A stretch of 5,607 nucleotides of DNA from an uncultured Eubacteriales bacterium (GCA_900553315.1 USCW01000118.1:1-5607), one strand, 5' to 3'. Positions 1-5,438 are shown, counted from the stretch's first letter. Notes: generated by a model not told the origin, from the sequence alone. Made by a program: numbers and translations.

Positions 1-91
1 GGTGACGCTGGGCCCGCGCATTCTGCGCACGGAGACGGCGGGCATTGCCGCCACGGCGGCGCTGCTGGCGCTCTATGGCGAAATGGAATAA
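1..91 (+). CDS. rsmE: RsmE C-terminus (partial): 16S rRNA m3U1498 methyltransferase
   Basis: Only the last 29 codons are in the window; the first complete codon begins at base 2 and TAA is at 89-91. The peptide reads VTLGPRILRTETAGIAATAA and continues to a C-terminal ALYGEME. The LGPRILRTETA stretch is the typical C-terminal signature of RsmE, where the SPOUT-class trefoil knot forms the SAM pocket. RsmE methylates N3 of U1498 in helix 44 of 16S rRNA, acting on the 30S particle as a cytosolic dimer. The stop lies 21 bp before mtaB with no terminator between them, so the two are probably co-transcribed; rsmE-mtaB is a common pair in Firmicutes. Identification is strong despite the short fragment because the motif is so characteristic. 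The 5' part, and so the start and operon promoter, lie outside the window. Confidence 0.9.
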   Translation, partial: VTLGPRILRTETAGIAATAALLALYGEME

Positions 92-101
92 GCAGAAGAA
101 T

Positions 102-109
102 GAGGGAAG
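102..109 (+). promoter_or_regulatory. Ribosome binding site deciding the TTG start of mtaB
   Basis: GAGGGAAG lies three bases before TTG at 113. An in-frame TGA at 101-103 closes the reading frame upstream, and no in-frame ATG or GTG lies between that stop and the conserved N-terminal motif. TTG 113 is therefore effectively the only possible start. The ATG at 100-102 is in another frame. Confidence 0.7.
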
Positions 110-112
110 AGC

Positions 113-1405
113 TTGCAGACGGTTGCTTTTCACACGCTGGGATGTAAGGTGAACCAATACGATACCCAAGCCATGCTGGAAAAGTTCAAGGCGGCGGGAT
201 ATACGGTGGTACCCTTTGACGGCCCGGCGGATGTTTATGTATTGAATACCTGCACCGTGACGGGCACGGGCGATAAGAAATCTATGCAGCTGACCCGGCG
301 GCTGCGGCGACAGAGCCCCAACAGCGAATTGGTGCTGTGCGGCTGTCTGGCACAGCGCATGGGCGCAGAGTTGCTGTCCACGGGGGCAAGGCTGATCCTT
401 GGCACTCAGCGGCGTGCGGAGGTCGTGGAGCTGCTGGAACAGGCTGTGCGGGAGGGCAAGCAGATCTGCGCGGTGGAGGCGCTGACTCAGGCGCCCTTCG
501 AAAGTCTGACCATTACCGAGCAGGAGGAGCACACCCGCGCCATTCTGAAAATTCAGGAGGGCTGTAACAACCATTGCACCTACTGCATCATCCCCAGCGT
601 GCGCGGGCCTATTCGGTCGCGGCTGCTGGCGGAGATTCGCACCGAAGCGGAACGGTTAGCAGCGGCGGGCTTCACCGAGCTGGTGTTGACGGGCATCCAC
701 TTGTCCAGCTATGGGCGGGATTTGCAGGATGGCACGACGCTGCTGGACGCGATTTCACAGGTGCAGGCGGTGGAGGGCGTGCGGCGCATTCGGCTGGGCA
801 GCTTGGAGCCGACCATTGCCACACCGGAGTTTGCCAGCGCCCTGCGGCAGATGGACAAGGTGTGCCCACAGTTCCATTTAGCGCTGCAAAGCGGCTCGGA
901 TACGGTGCTGGCTCGCATGGCACGGCGCTATAACAGTAGGATGTACCTGACAGGCGTGGAGAACCTGCGGCGGGAATTCCCGGAGGCGGCCTTCACCACG
1001 GACGTTTTGACCGGCTTCCCGGGGGAGACGGAAGCGGAATACGAGGAGACCCGTGTGATGATTGAGCGGGTGGGCTTTGCGAAGATTCACGTGTTCCCGT
1101 ACTCCCAGCGGGCAGGCACGAAGGCGGCGCAGATGCCAGGTCAACTGTCCAACGCCGAGAAGGAGCGCCGTGCCCGGGAACTGATCGCGCTGGGCGAGAC
1201 GATTGGACGGCAGTACCGGGAGCGCTTTCTCGGACGCACGGTGGAGGTGCTGCTGGAGGAGCAGGACACGGCAGGGGAGTGGGTCGGCTATACCCGCGAG
1301 TATCTGCGCGTAGAGGTGCATTGCCCGGAGGGTGCGCAGGGGCAGTATCGTCAGGTAGAAATCTGCGAGGTCACGGACGAGGGGCTTCGCGGGCATTTAG
1401 CATAA
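113..1405 (+). CDS. mtaB: MtaB: tRNA (t6A37-C2) methylthiotransferase, radical SAM
   Basis: This 430-aa protein is full length for the family (usually about 430-450). It converts N6-threonylcarbamoyladenosine at tRNA position 37 to its 2-methylthio form (ms2t6A), which strengthens codon-anticodon pairing in ANN-decoding tRNAs. Visible domains, in order: an N-terminal UPF0004 domain with Cys11, Cys47 and Cys78 for the auxiliary 4Fe-4S cluster; a radical-SAM core with CNNHCTYC (Cys151, Cys155, Cys158) holding the SAM-cleaving cluster; and a C-terminal TRAM RNA-binding domain from about residue 371. GIHLSSYGRD (194-203) is typical of the MtaB branch; MiaB and RimO carry different sequences there, so this is not MiaB. 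LQSGSD (258-263), TDVLTGFPGET (296-306) and FPYSQRAGT (328-336) are further family blocks. The start is TTG. It lies between rsmE and a HIT gene with no promoter or terminator seen on either side, suggesting one operon. Confidence 0.95.
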   Translation: MQTVAFHTLGCKVNQYDTQAMLEKFKAAGYTVVPFDGPADVYVLNTCTVTGTGDKKSMQLTRRLRRQSPNSELVLCGCLAQRMGAELLSTGARLILGTQRRAEVVELLEQAVREGKQICAVEALTQAPFESLTITEQEEHTRAILKIQEGCNNHCTYCIIPSVRGPIRSRLLAEIRTEAERLAAAGFTELVLTGIHLSSYGRDLQDGTTLLDAISQVQAVEGVRRIRLGSLEPTIATPEFASALRQMDKVCPQFHLALQSGSDTVLARMARRYNSRMYLTGVENLRREFPEAAFTTDVLTGFPGETEAEYEETRVMIERVGFAKIHVFPYSQRAGTKAAQMPGQLSNAEKERRARELIALGETIGRQYRERFLGRTVEVLLEEQDTAGEWVGYTREYLRVEVHCPEGAQGQYRQVEICEVTDEGLRGHLA

Positions 1406-1472
1406 AATAACAGCGGCGCGCATGAAAATAGGATGCAGACGCGTTGTATGAACGGAAAGGATGCGAACGAGC

Positions 1473-1817
1473 ATGGAGAATTGTCTGTTTTGTAAGATCA
1501 TTCATGGGGAGATTCCGTCGACGAAGGTGTATGAGGATGATACGGTGTTTGCCTTCCGCGACATCAATCCGCAGGCTCCGACTCATGTGCTGGTGATCCC
1601 GAAGAAGCACGTGGCCTCGCTGGCGGAGGCGGACAAGCTTTCCGCAGAGGAGTTGGCGGCCTGCCTGCGCGTCTGCGCAAAGGTGGCGGAGCAGGAGGGA
1701 CTGACGGAAAAAGGCTTCCGCGTGGTGTCCAACTGCGGTGACGACGCGTGCCAGTCGGTGCATCACCTGCACTTCCACGTGCTGGGAGGTCGTGTCATGC
1801 AGGATCAAATGGCCTGA
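1473..1817 (+). CDS. hinT: HIT-family (HinT-like) purine nucleoside phosphoramidase
   Basis: The 114-aa protein matches the usual HINT length of about 110-120. It should be a cytosolic homodimer hydrolysing adenosine 5'-phosphoramidates and aminoacyl-AMP-type adducts through a covalent His-AMP intermediate. The histidine triad is HHLHFHVLGG (residues 97-106): His98, His100 and His102, with His100 the expected nucleophile. The N-terminus MENCLFCKIIHGEIPS carries a Cys4-X2-Cys7 pair which, with His46 and His97, may bind zinc as in Zn-containing HINTs. I chose ATG 1473 over ATG 1461 because the GGAAAGG ribosome site (1454-1460) touches 1461 directly, leaving no spacing, and because family members start just before the CxFCKI motif. 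The site is 12 nt from 1473, slightly long. The gene is 67 bp after mtaB with no clear promoter or terminator between, so it is probably co-transcribed. The natural substrate cannot be inferred. Confidence 0.9.
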   Translation: MENCLFCKIIHGEIPSTKVYEDDTVFAFRDINPQAPTHVLVIPKKHVASLAEADKLSAEELAACLRVCAKVAEQEGLTEKGFRVVSNCGDDACQSVHHLHFHVLGGRVMQDQMA

Positions 1818-1851
1818 TTTTTCCGCAAAATGAAATTTACAGGGAAAAATC
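1816..1851 (+). terminator. Inverted repeat at the HIT stop codon, possible weak terminator
   Basis: GATTTTTCC (1816-1824) and GGAAAAATC (1843-1851) are perfect 9-bp complements around an 18-nt loop. The left arm overlaps the last two bases of the TGA stop (1815-1817). The stem is AT-rich and only TTT follows, so it is a poor intrinsic terminator by itself. Its position between the HIT gene and the rpsU promoter is nevertheless where an operon end or an mRNA 3' stabiliser would be expected. Confidence 0.35.
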
Positions 1852-1873
1852 TTTCGAAAAGGGAAATTACCTG

Positions 1874-1902
1874 TTGACGGAAAGGCATAAAGGCGATATA
1901 AT
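1874..1902 (+). promoter_or_regulatory. SigA-type promoter for rpsU
   Basis: TTGACG (1874-1879) is followed by a 17-bp spacer and a perfect TATAAT (1897-1902), matching 11 of 12 consensus positions at optimal spacing. The expected transcript start is about 1909, giving rpsU a leader of about 65 nt. The promoter would uncouple bS21 synthesis from the upstream modification genes and is the strongest promoter-like sequence in the window. Confidence 0.88.
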
Positions 1903-1913
1903 GACAATACGGT

Positions 1914-1951
1914 TCGCCATCCGTCCGTCTAGCCGGCTGATGTCAAGGCGA
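1914..1951 (+). promoter_or_regulatory. Possible structured 5' leader of rpsU
   Basis: Within the predicted rpsU leader, TCGC (1914-1917) can pair with GCGA (1948-1951), CATC (1918-1921) with GATG (1939-1942), and CCG (1925-1927) with CGG (1934-1936). Together they form an interrupted hairpin ending 9 nt before the purine-rich ribosome site. An 8-bp palindrome, AGCCGGCT, sits at 1931-1938. The helices are short, so this is only a candidate for autogenous or other leader control. Confidence 0.25.
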
Positions 1952-1960
1952 GATGAGCGA

Positions 1961-1968
1961 GGGGAGGG
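1961..1968 (+). promoter_or_regulatory. Strong ribosome binding site of rpsU
   Basis: GGGGAGGG lies 6 nt before the GTG at 1975, a strong Shine-Dalgarno match at good spacing. It settles the non-ATG start of a gene short enough to be missed by simple ORF calling. Confidence 0.8.
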
Positions 1969-1974
1969 ATAACA

Positions 1975-2148
1975 GTGTCCGAGGTACGTATTCGTGAGAA
2001 CGAATCCCTGGAGAGCGCGCTGAAGCGGTTTAAGCGGCAATGCGCTCGTGCCGGCGTTTTGGCTGAGGTTCGCAAGCGTGAGCATTACGAGAAGCCCAGC
2101 GTGAAACGCAAGAAGAAGGCAGAGGCTGCACGTAAGCGTAAGTACTGA
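1975..2148 (+). CDS. rpsU: 30S ribosomal protein bS21
   Basis: A 57-residue protein starts at GTG 1975 and stops at TGA 2146-2148. It begins MSEVRIRENESLESALKRFK, continues through RQCARAGVLAEVRKREHYEKP, and ends in a Lys/Arg-rich tail finishing ARKRKY. This is a full-length bS21 of the clostridial type; the REHYEKPS core and basic C-terminal helix are diagnostic. bS21 binds the 30S platform near the 3' end of 16S rRNA, close to the anti-Shine-Dalgarno, and helps initiation on natural mRNAs. The gene has its own promoter, a GGGGAGGG ribosome site and a terminator, so it can be a monocistronic unit. In many Firmicutes rpsU follows the same rsmE-mtaB-HIT run, supporting the call. In-frame GTG is the only start compatible with the conserved N-terminus and the ribosome site. 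Confidence 0.96.
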   Translation: MSEVRIRENESLESALKRFKRQCARAGVLAEVRKREHYEKPSVKRKKKAEAARKRKY

Positions 2149-2162
2149 TTTTTCGAAGATGT

Positions 2163-2198
2163 GCCCTTTCCCGTATATGCTGCGGGAAGGGGCCTTTT
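2163..2198 (+). terminator. Intrinsic terminator after rpsU
   Basis: GCCCTTTCCCG (2163-2173) pairs with CGGGAAGGGGC (2183-2193), an 11-bp stem with a single G-U pair and a 9-nt loop (2174-2182). One base (C2194) separates it from TTTT (2195-2198). It begins 14 bp after the rpsU stop. The U-tract is short but the stem is GC-rich and well placed. It should isolate rpsU from the methyltransferase-rho unit. Confidence 0.85.
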
Positions 2199-2300
2199 CA
2201 TATAATAACTGTTAATACAAATAAGTCTGCCATTATTTTCAATACAGCCGTATTTGCAGGCAATTGTACTGCAAAATAAAAAATATTTTTAAGATACATC
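2199..2300. other. AT-rich intergenic segment with dyad and UP-like tract
   Basis: This non-coding stretch is much more AT-rich than its surroundings. It holds a dyad TTTGCAG (2253-2259), 9-nt gap, CTGCAAA (2269-2275), centred about 72 bp upstream of the inferred start at 2336. It also holds a perfect 12-bp palindrome AAAAATATTTTT (2279-2290), located where an UP element would contact the RNA polymerase alpha subunit ahead of the -35 at 2301. I find no ORF with a ribosome site here. Confidence 0.55.
2253..2275. promoter_or_regulatory. 7-9-7 inverted repeat, candidate operator
   Basis: TTTGCAG and CTGCAAA are exact complements separated by GCAATTGTA, which itself contains CAATTG. The 23-bp size and symmetry suit a dimeric DNA-binding regulator, and the location upstream of the -35 suits an activator or distal repressor site. 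I do not recognise the motif as that of a known regulator. In an AT-rich region, chance occurrence is possible. Confidence 0.35.
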
Positions 2301-2329
2301 TTGCGTACAAGCCTACGTTTTGTTATACT
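2301..2329 (+). promoter_or_regulatory. Extended -10 SigA promoter for the methyltransferase-rho unit
   Basis: TTGCGT (2301-2306), a 17-bp spacer and TATACT (2324-2329) form the promoter, with TG at 2321-2322 making an extended -10 (TGnTATACT). The -35 matches only three positions, but the extended -10 and A/T tracts upstream compensate. Transcription should start near 2336, leaving a short leader of about 23 nt before ATG 2359. Confidence 0.75.
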
Positions 2330-2358
2330 ATTTATATCAATGATGAGAAGAGGATGTC

Positions 2359-3372
2359 ATGCAATATGCTTTTCAGCTAATGCCCCACCCGAACGTTCGC
2401 TATCAGGCCGCGCTGGCAAAGCTCGGAAAAGCGGAGCTTGTGCGTATGCTTCATGCGCTGGGGCATGAGATCATACCGACGATAGAGCAAATCGGCGGAA
2501 CAGACTTCTTCATCTTTGATAGCCCGGAATTATCGCAGGAGGAGCTTTCGTTCCTCGCACCGCTCAGCTGTACCTACTTATGGGCGCGCAGAGAAGGAGA
2601 GACGCTGCTTCCGCTGACACGTCCCGGCGAGAAATATCTGCCGGGTGAAATGGCGGAGGTGCTGAAGTATAAGGGCAAGACCAACGCCGCTTTTACAATG
2701 CTGATGCTGAATCTTGTCCGGGCGGAAAGTGCTTTTGCGCGGGAAAAACGCCCCCTGACGGTGCTGGATCCTATGTGCGGCAAGGGTACGACGCTTTACT
2801 GTGCGTTGGAGCAGGGCATGAATGCCGTGGGCATTGACCGAGATCGCAAGGACTTGAAGGAAGCCATGGACTTTGTGAATCGCAGTCTGCAAATGCAGCG
2901 CGTGAAGCACAGCTTGGCGCAAAGCTCGCGCTCGGTGCCCAAGGGCTCGGCGGTGCCTGAGGCGGTATACACGCTGGCGGACACCAAGGAGCATTATCAG
3001 GCGGGCGATACCCGCACGCTGCGCTTCCTGCTGAGCGATACCTGTCAGGCGGGCGCACTGCTTCGCAAGGAGCCGGTGGAACTGCTGGTGGCTGATCTGC
3101 CCTATGGCATTCAGCACGCGCCGGAAAATGGCGGAAGACCCGAGAGCTTTGAGCAGTTGATGAAGCGTGCGCTTCCGTCTTGGCGGGAGGCCGTCAAGCC
3201 CGGCGGTGTGATGGCGGTCTCCTTCAACAGCTATACCCTGCCGAAGAAGCACTTGGCACAATGGGCGTTACATGCGGGCTGGGAGCCCTTGACGGCTTCA
3301 CCGCTGGACGATCTGGAACACTATGTGGAGCAGGCGGTCAACCGTGACCTGTTGCTGTGCCTGCGAAAATAA
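2359..3372 (+). CDS. TRM11/UPF0020-type SAM-dependent methyltransferase, probable RNA target
   Basis: This 337-aa protein has a class I (Rossmann-fold) methyltransferase domain in its C-terminal two thirds. Motif I is LDPMCGKGTT (136-145), the acidic loop follows as GIDRD (158-162), and the catalytic N/D-PPY-like motif is DLPYG (246-250), preceded by the strand ELLVA. Later blocks PGGVMAVSFN (281-290) and a C-terminal strand complete the fold. The block KTNAAFTMLMLNL (107-119) before motif I resembles the lead-in helix of TRM11/UPF0020 enzymes, which mostly methylate guanosine N2 in tRNA or rRNA. I cannot recognise a THUMP domain in residues 1-105, so substrate recognition is unclear, and DNA or protein targets are not excluded. 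Residues 180-210 form a linker-like insertion. AGAGGA (2349-2354) is the ribosome site, and ATG 2359 is the first in-frame start. The gene lies 52 bp before rho with no terminator between them, so the two probably share a transcript. Confidence 0.8.
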   Translation: MQYAFQLMPHPNVRYQAALAKLGKAELVRMLHALGHEIIPTIEQIGGTDFFIFDSPELSQEELSFLAPLSCTYLWARREGETLLPLTRPGEKYLPGEMAEVLKYKGKTNAAFTMLMLNLVRAESAFAREKRPLTVLDPMCGKGTTLYCALEQGMNAVGIDRDRKDLKEAMDFVNRSLQMQRVKHSLAQSSRSVPKGSAVPEAVYTLADTKEHYQAGDTRTLRFLLSDTCQAGALLRKEPVELLVADLPYGIQHAPENGGRPESFEQLMKRALPSWREAVKPGGVMAVSFNSYTLPKKHLAQWALHAGWEPLTASPLDDLEHYVEQAVNRDLLLCLRK

Positions 3373-3410
3373 GAAGCAGCAACCCCTATTTATTTATGTT
3401 GAACCAAGCA

Positions 3411-3416
3411 AGGAGG
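3411..3416 (+). promoter_or_regulatory. Consensus ribosome binding site deciding the GTG start of rho
   Basis: AGGAGG lies 8 nt upstream of GTG 3425, ideal for initiation. The longer reading frame from ATG 3323 would overlap the preceding gene by 50 bp and adds 34 residues with no resemblance to a Rho N-terminus, so GTG 3425 is preferred. Confidence 0.88.
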
Positions 3417-3424
3417 ACAGCAGA

Positions 3425-5419
3425 GTGGCAAGTCTTGATCTCTCATTGATGACGGTGATTGAGCTGCGAAAGCTGGCGAAAGAGAAGAATGTTCGGCTCG
3501 GCGCGGGTTTGTCCAAGGAGGGCATCATTCAGAAGCTGAGCGCGGCGCTGGAGGCAGAAGTCCCTGCCGCTGCGGAGGATACGCCCGTACAGACGACCGA
3601 GGCTAAGGCGGACAACGAGGAAGCGCAGACAGCAACGGAGGATGCCCCTGCAATAGAGCAGGATGCGTCTAAGTCCGCAGAGGGCGCACAGCCGCAGTTT
3701 AAGGCCGCTTGGCATAACCCTGCACCGCGTTACAGCGCCAAGCCTGCTTATCAGGCGCCGGCCTACGGTACGCGTCCCGCATGGCAGTCTCGCAGCTCCG
3801 CAGCTGGTCAGCGCACGCCGATGAATAACGATACCGTGAGGATGAACACGGTTCGTCCGGCGAATTATGCGCCGCGCTTCGGCCCGGATGCGGTGGATCC
3901 TGCGCCTCAGGCCGCACCTGCGCGCACGACGGAGGAGTACCGTCCCGCGTACCGAGAGCAGCCGCGCACCTATGGCGATCAGCCCCGCAGTTACGGCGAG
4001 CAGAGCCGCAGCTTTGGCAACGACGCGCCTCGCGGTTACGGAGATCAGCCTCGTAGCTACAGTCCTGCGCCTCGCGGCTATGGCGACAGCTCCCGCGGGT
4101 ATCAGGCCGAGGGGCGTCCCTCCTACGGCGAACGGAGTTGGAACGATACGCCACGCTCCGGCTATGGCGAGGGTGGTTATAGCTCTCGGCCTTATCCCAG
4201 CCGTCGTCCGGATACCGGCTATTATAATGAAGAGCTGGGAACGTCCAATCCCGCTGTGCCGGAGATGCTGGCGGCGGGCGAGTGCGGCGATGGTCAGGGC
4301 ATTCTGGAAATCCATCCCGATGGCTATGGCTTTCTCCGTTCGGAGAATTATCTGCCATCCAGCAAGGATATTTATGTCTCCATGGCGCAGATTCGCCGCT
4401 TTGGACTGCGCACCGGCGACTTGGTTGTGGGAAAGACCCGTCCTCAGCGCGAGGGCGATAAGTATGCCGCGATGCTGTACATCACCGGCATTAACGGTGA
4501 TGTGCCTGATGAGGTGGGCGTTCGTCCTGCCTTTGAGGAACTGACGCCGGTCTATCCCAGCCGCCGTATCGACTTGGAGAGTCACACCGGTAAGGGCAGC
4601 GACGCTATGCGTATTACCGACCTGATCGCGCCCATCGGCTTTGGTCAGCGCGGTCTGCTGCTGTGCCCCCCGGATACCGGCAAGACGCAGATTTTGCAGG
4701 ACTTCGCCAATGTGGTCACGGAGAATTACCCCGAGGCGACGGTGCTGGTGCTGCTGATTGACGAGTGCCCCGAGGATGTAACGGTGTTCCGGGAGCATGT
4801 GAAGTGCGAGGTGCTTGCCTCGACCTTCGATCAGGCTCCCGAAAGCCATCTGCGGCTGGCGGACATCGTGCTGGAACGCGCCGAGCGTCTGGTGGAGCAG
4901 AAGAAGGACGTGGTGGTGCTGGTGGACAGCCTCACCCGTCTGGCGAAGACCTACACCACAACTGCGGCCCAGCAGGGGCGCAGTATGCCGGGCATGGTCA
5001 ATCCCACCAGCCTGTTCCGTGCCAAGAAGCTCTTTGGTGCGGCTCGTTGCGTGAAGGAAGGCGGCAGCCTGACCATTCTGGGCGCGATGAACATTGAGAA
5101 CGGCTCCAAGGTGGACGACGCTGTCGTGGAGGAGTTCAAGGGCACGGCGAACATGGAGCTGGTGCTGGATCAGGCGGTTGCAAAGGCTGGCGTAAGCCCG
5201 GCCATCAGCCTGCAAAAGAGCGGTACTAAGCGCGTGGAGCTGCTGCTGAACGAGAAGGAAATGGAGGGCCTGAAGGCCATTCGTTCCGTGCTGGGCGCGA
5301 CGCATTCCGCAACGGCGATTCCGCAGCTGCTCAGCCTAATGGATAAGGTTTCCGGCAACGACGAGCTGATGGATAAAATTATCGGCTGGGTGGACATGCT
5401 GGAAAAAAGCGGAAAGTAA
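3425..5419 (+). CDS. rho: Transcription termination factor Rho with large low-complexity insert
   Basis: At 664 aa it is far longer than E. coli Rho (419). Rho is a hexameric RNA-dependent ATPase that loads on nascent RNA and dislodges RNA polymerase. Residues 3-46 are a Rho_N (SAP-like) domain. About 46-284 is low complexity: acidic first, then Arg/Tyr/Gly/Pro-rich. About 288-364 is the cold-shock-like RNA-binding domain, with DGYGFLRS (299-306) and DIYVSMAQIRRFGLRTGD. From about 375 comes the RecA-type ATPase. Key sites: P-loop PPDTGKT (415-421), catalytic Glu447, Walker B VVVLVDS (Asp501), Q-loop PGMVN (522-526), R-loop GSK (Lys562). Compared with E. coli from memory, an ungapped alignment of the ATPase gives K181 to Asp417, R212 to Cys448, G288 to Met524, R353 to Gly589, and arginine finger R366 to Lys602 (followed by Arg603). 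The catalytic Lys420 and Glu447 remain. It probably shares a transcript with the upstream methyltransferase. No terminator is evident after the stop. Confidence 0.96.
   Translation: MASLDLSLMTVIELRKLAKEKNVRLGAGLSKEGIIQKLSAALEAEVPAAAEDTPVQTTEAKADNEEAQTATEDAPAIEQDASKSAEGAQPQFKAAWHNPAPRYSAKPAYQAPAYGTRPAWQSRSSAAGQRTPMNNDTVRMNTVRPANYAPRFGPDAVDPAPQAAPARTTEEYRPAYREQPRTYGDQPRSYGEQSRSFGNDAPRGYGDQPRSYSPAPRGYGDSSRGYQAEGRPSYGERSWNDTPRSGYGEGGYSSRPYPSRRPDTGYYNEELGTSNPAVPEMLAAGECGDGQGILEIHPDGYGFLRSENYLPSSKDIYVSMAQIRRFGLRTGDLVVGKTRPQREGDKYAAMLYITGINGDVPDEVGVRPAFEELTPVYPSRRIDLESHTGKGSDAMRITDLIAPIGFGQRGLLLCPPDTGKTQILQDFANVVTENYPEATVLVLLIDECPEDVTVFREHVKCEVLASTFDQAPESHLRLADIVLERAERLVEQKKDVVVLVDSLTRLAKTYTTTAAQQGRSMPGMVNPTSLFRAKKLFGAARCVKEGGSLTILGAMNIENGSKVDDAVVEEFKGTANMELVLDQAVAKAGVSPAISLQKSGTKRVELLLNEKEMEGLKAIRSVLGATHSATAIPQLLSLMDKVSGNDELMDKIIGWVDMLEKSGK
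3935..4192 (+). repeat. Degenerate Arg-Tyr-Gly heptad repeat inside rho
   Basis: Rho residues 171-256 consist of variants of Q-P-R-S-Y-G-(D/E). Aromatics fall at 183, 190, 197, 205, 212, 219, 226 and 234, that is, steps of 7, 7, 8, 7, 7, 7 and 8. The 86-residue stretch has 11 Tyr, 13 Arg, 14 Gly and no Lys. The DNA units are about 21-24 bp, but their codons vary (TAT/TAC, AGT/AGC, CGC/CGT, GGC/GGA), so the repetition is clearer in protein than in DNA. That points to selection on the peptide rather than a recent tandem expansion. Confidence 0.85.
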
Positions 5420-5438
5420 AGAAACTGAGAAAAATTGC

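Noticed and set aside
1461..1472. ATG 1461 as the start of the HIT gene
   Set aside because: The GGAAAGG site abuts it with no spacing, and HINT proteins normally begin just before CxFCKI, favouring ATG 1473. The alternative adds only four residues and cannot be fully excluded.
1406..1472. Promoter or terminator between mtaB and the HIT gene
   Set aside because: TAAAAT at 1403-1408 has no acceptable -35, and GC-rich complementary bits do not form a stem followed by a U-tract. Co-transcription is the simpler reading.
878..1907. Overlapping minus-strand open frames opposite mtaB and the HIT gene
   Set aside because: They lie fully opposite well-identified genes or cross the rpsU promoter, resemble no known protein and are rich in His/Arg/Leu, as expected for antisense reads of GC-rich codons.
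2201..2206. Perfect TATAAT just after the rpsU terminator
   Set aside because: The sequence 17 bp upstream (TGCTGC) is not a -35 and lies in the terminator stem, and there is no TG extension. It is probably chance in AT-rich DNA.
2208..2245. Minus-strand promoter-like pair (TTGAAA, 17 bp, TGTATT) facing rpsU
   Set aside because: The -10 is weak, there is no minus-strand gene to serve, and the AT-rich context makes chance matches likely. Antisense transcription of rpsU would need 5'-end data.
3323..3424. Upstream ATG 3323 as the start of rho
   Set aside because: It would overlap the methyltransferase gene by 50 bp, has no ribosome site and adds a Cys/Arg/Ser-rich stretch unlike Rho. AGGAGG at 3411-3416 points to GTG 3425.
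3443..5305. 620-residue open frame on the minus strand opposite rho
   Set aside because: It is the antisense shadow of rho, kept open by GC-rich codon bias. It has no recognisable domains, and the + strand frame is unmistakably Rho.
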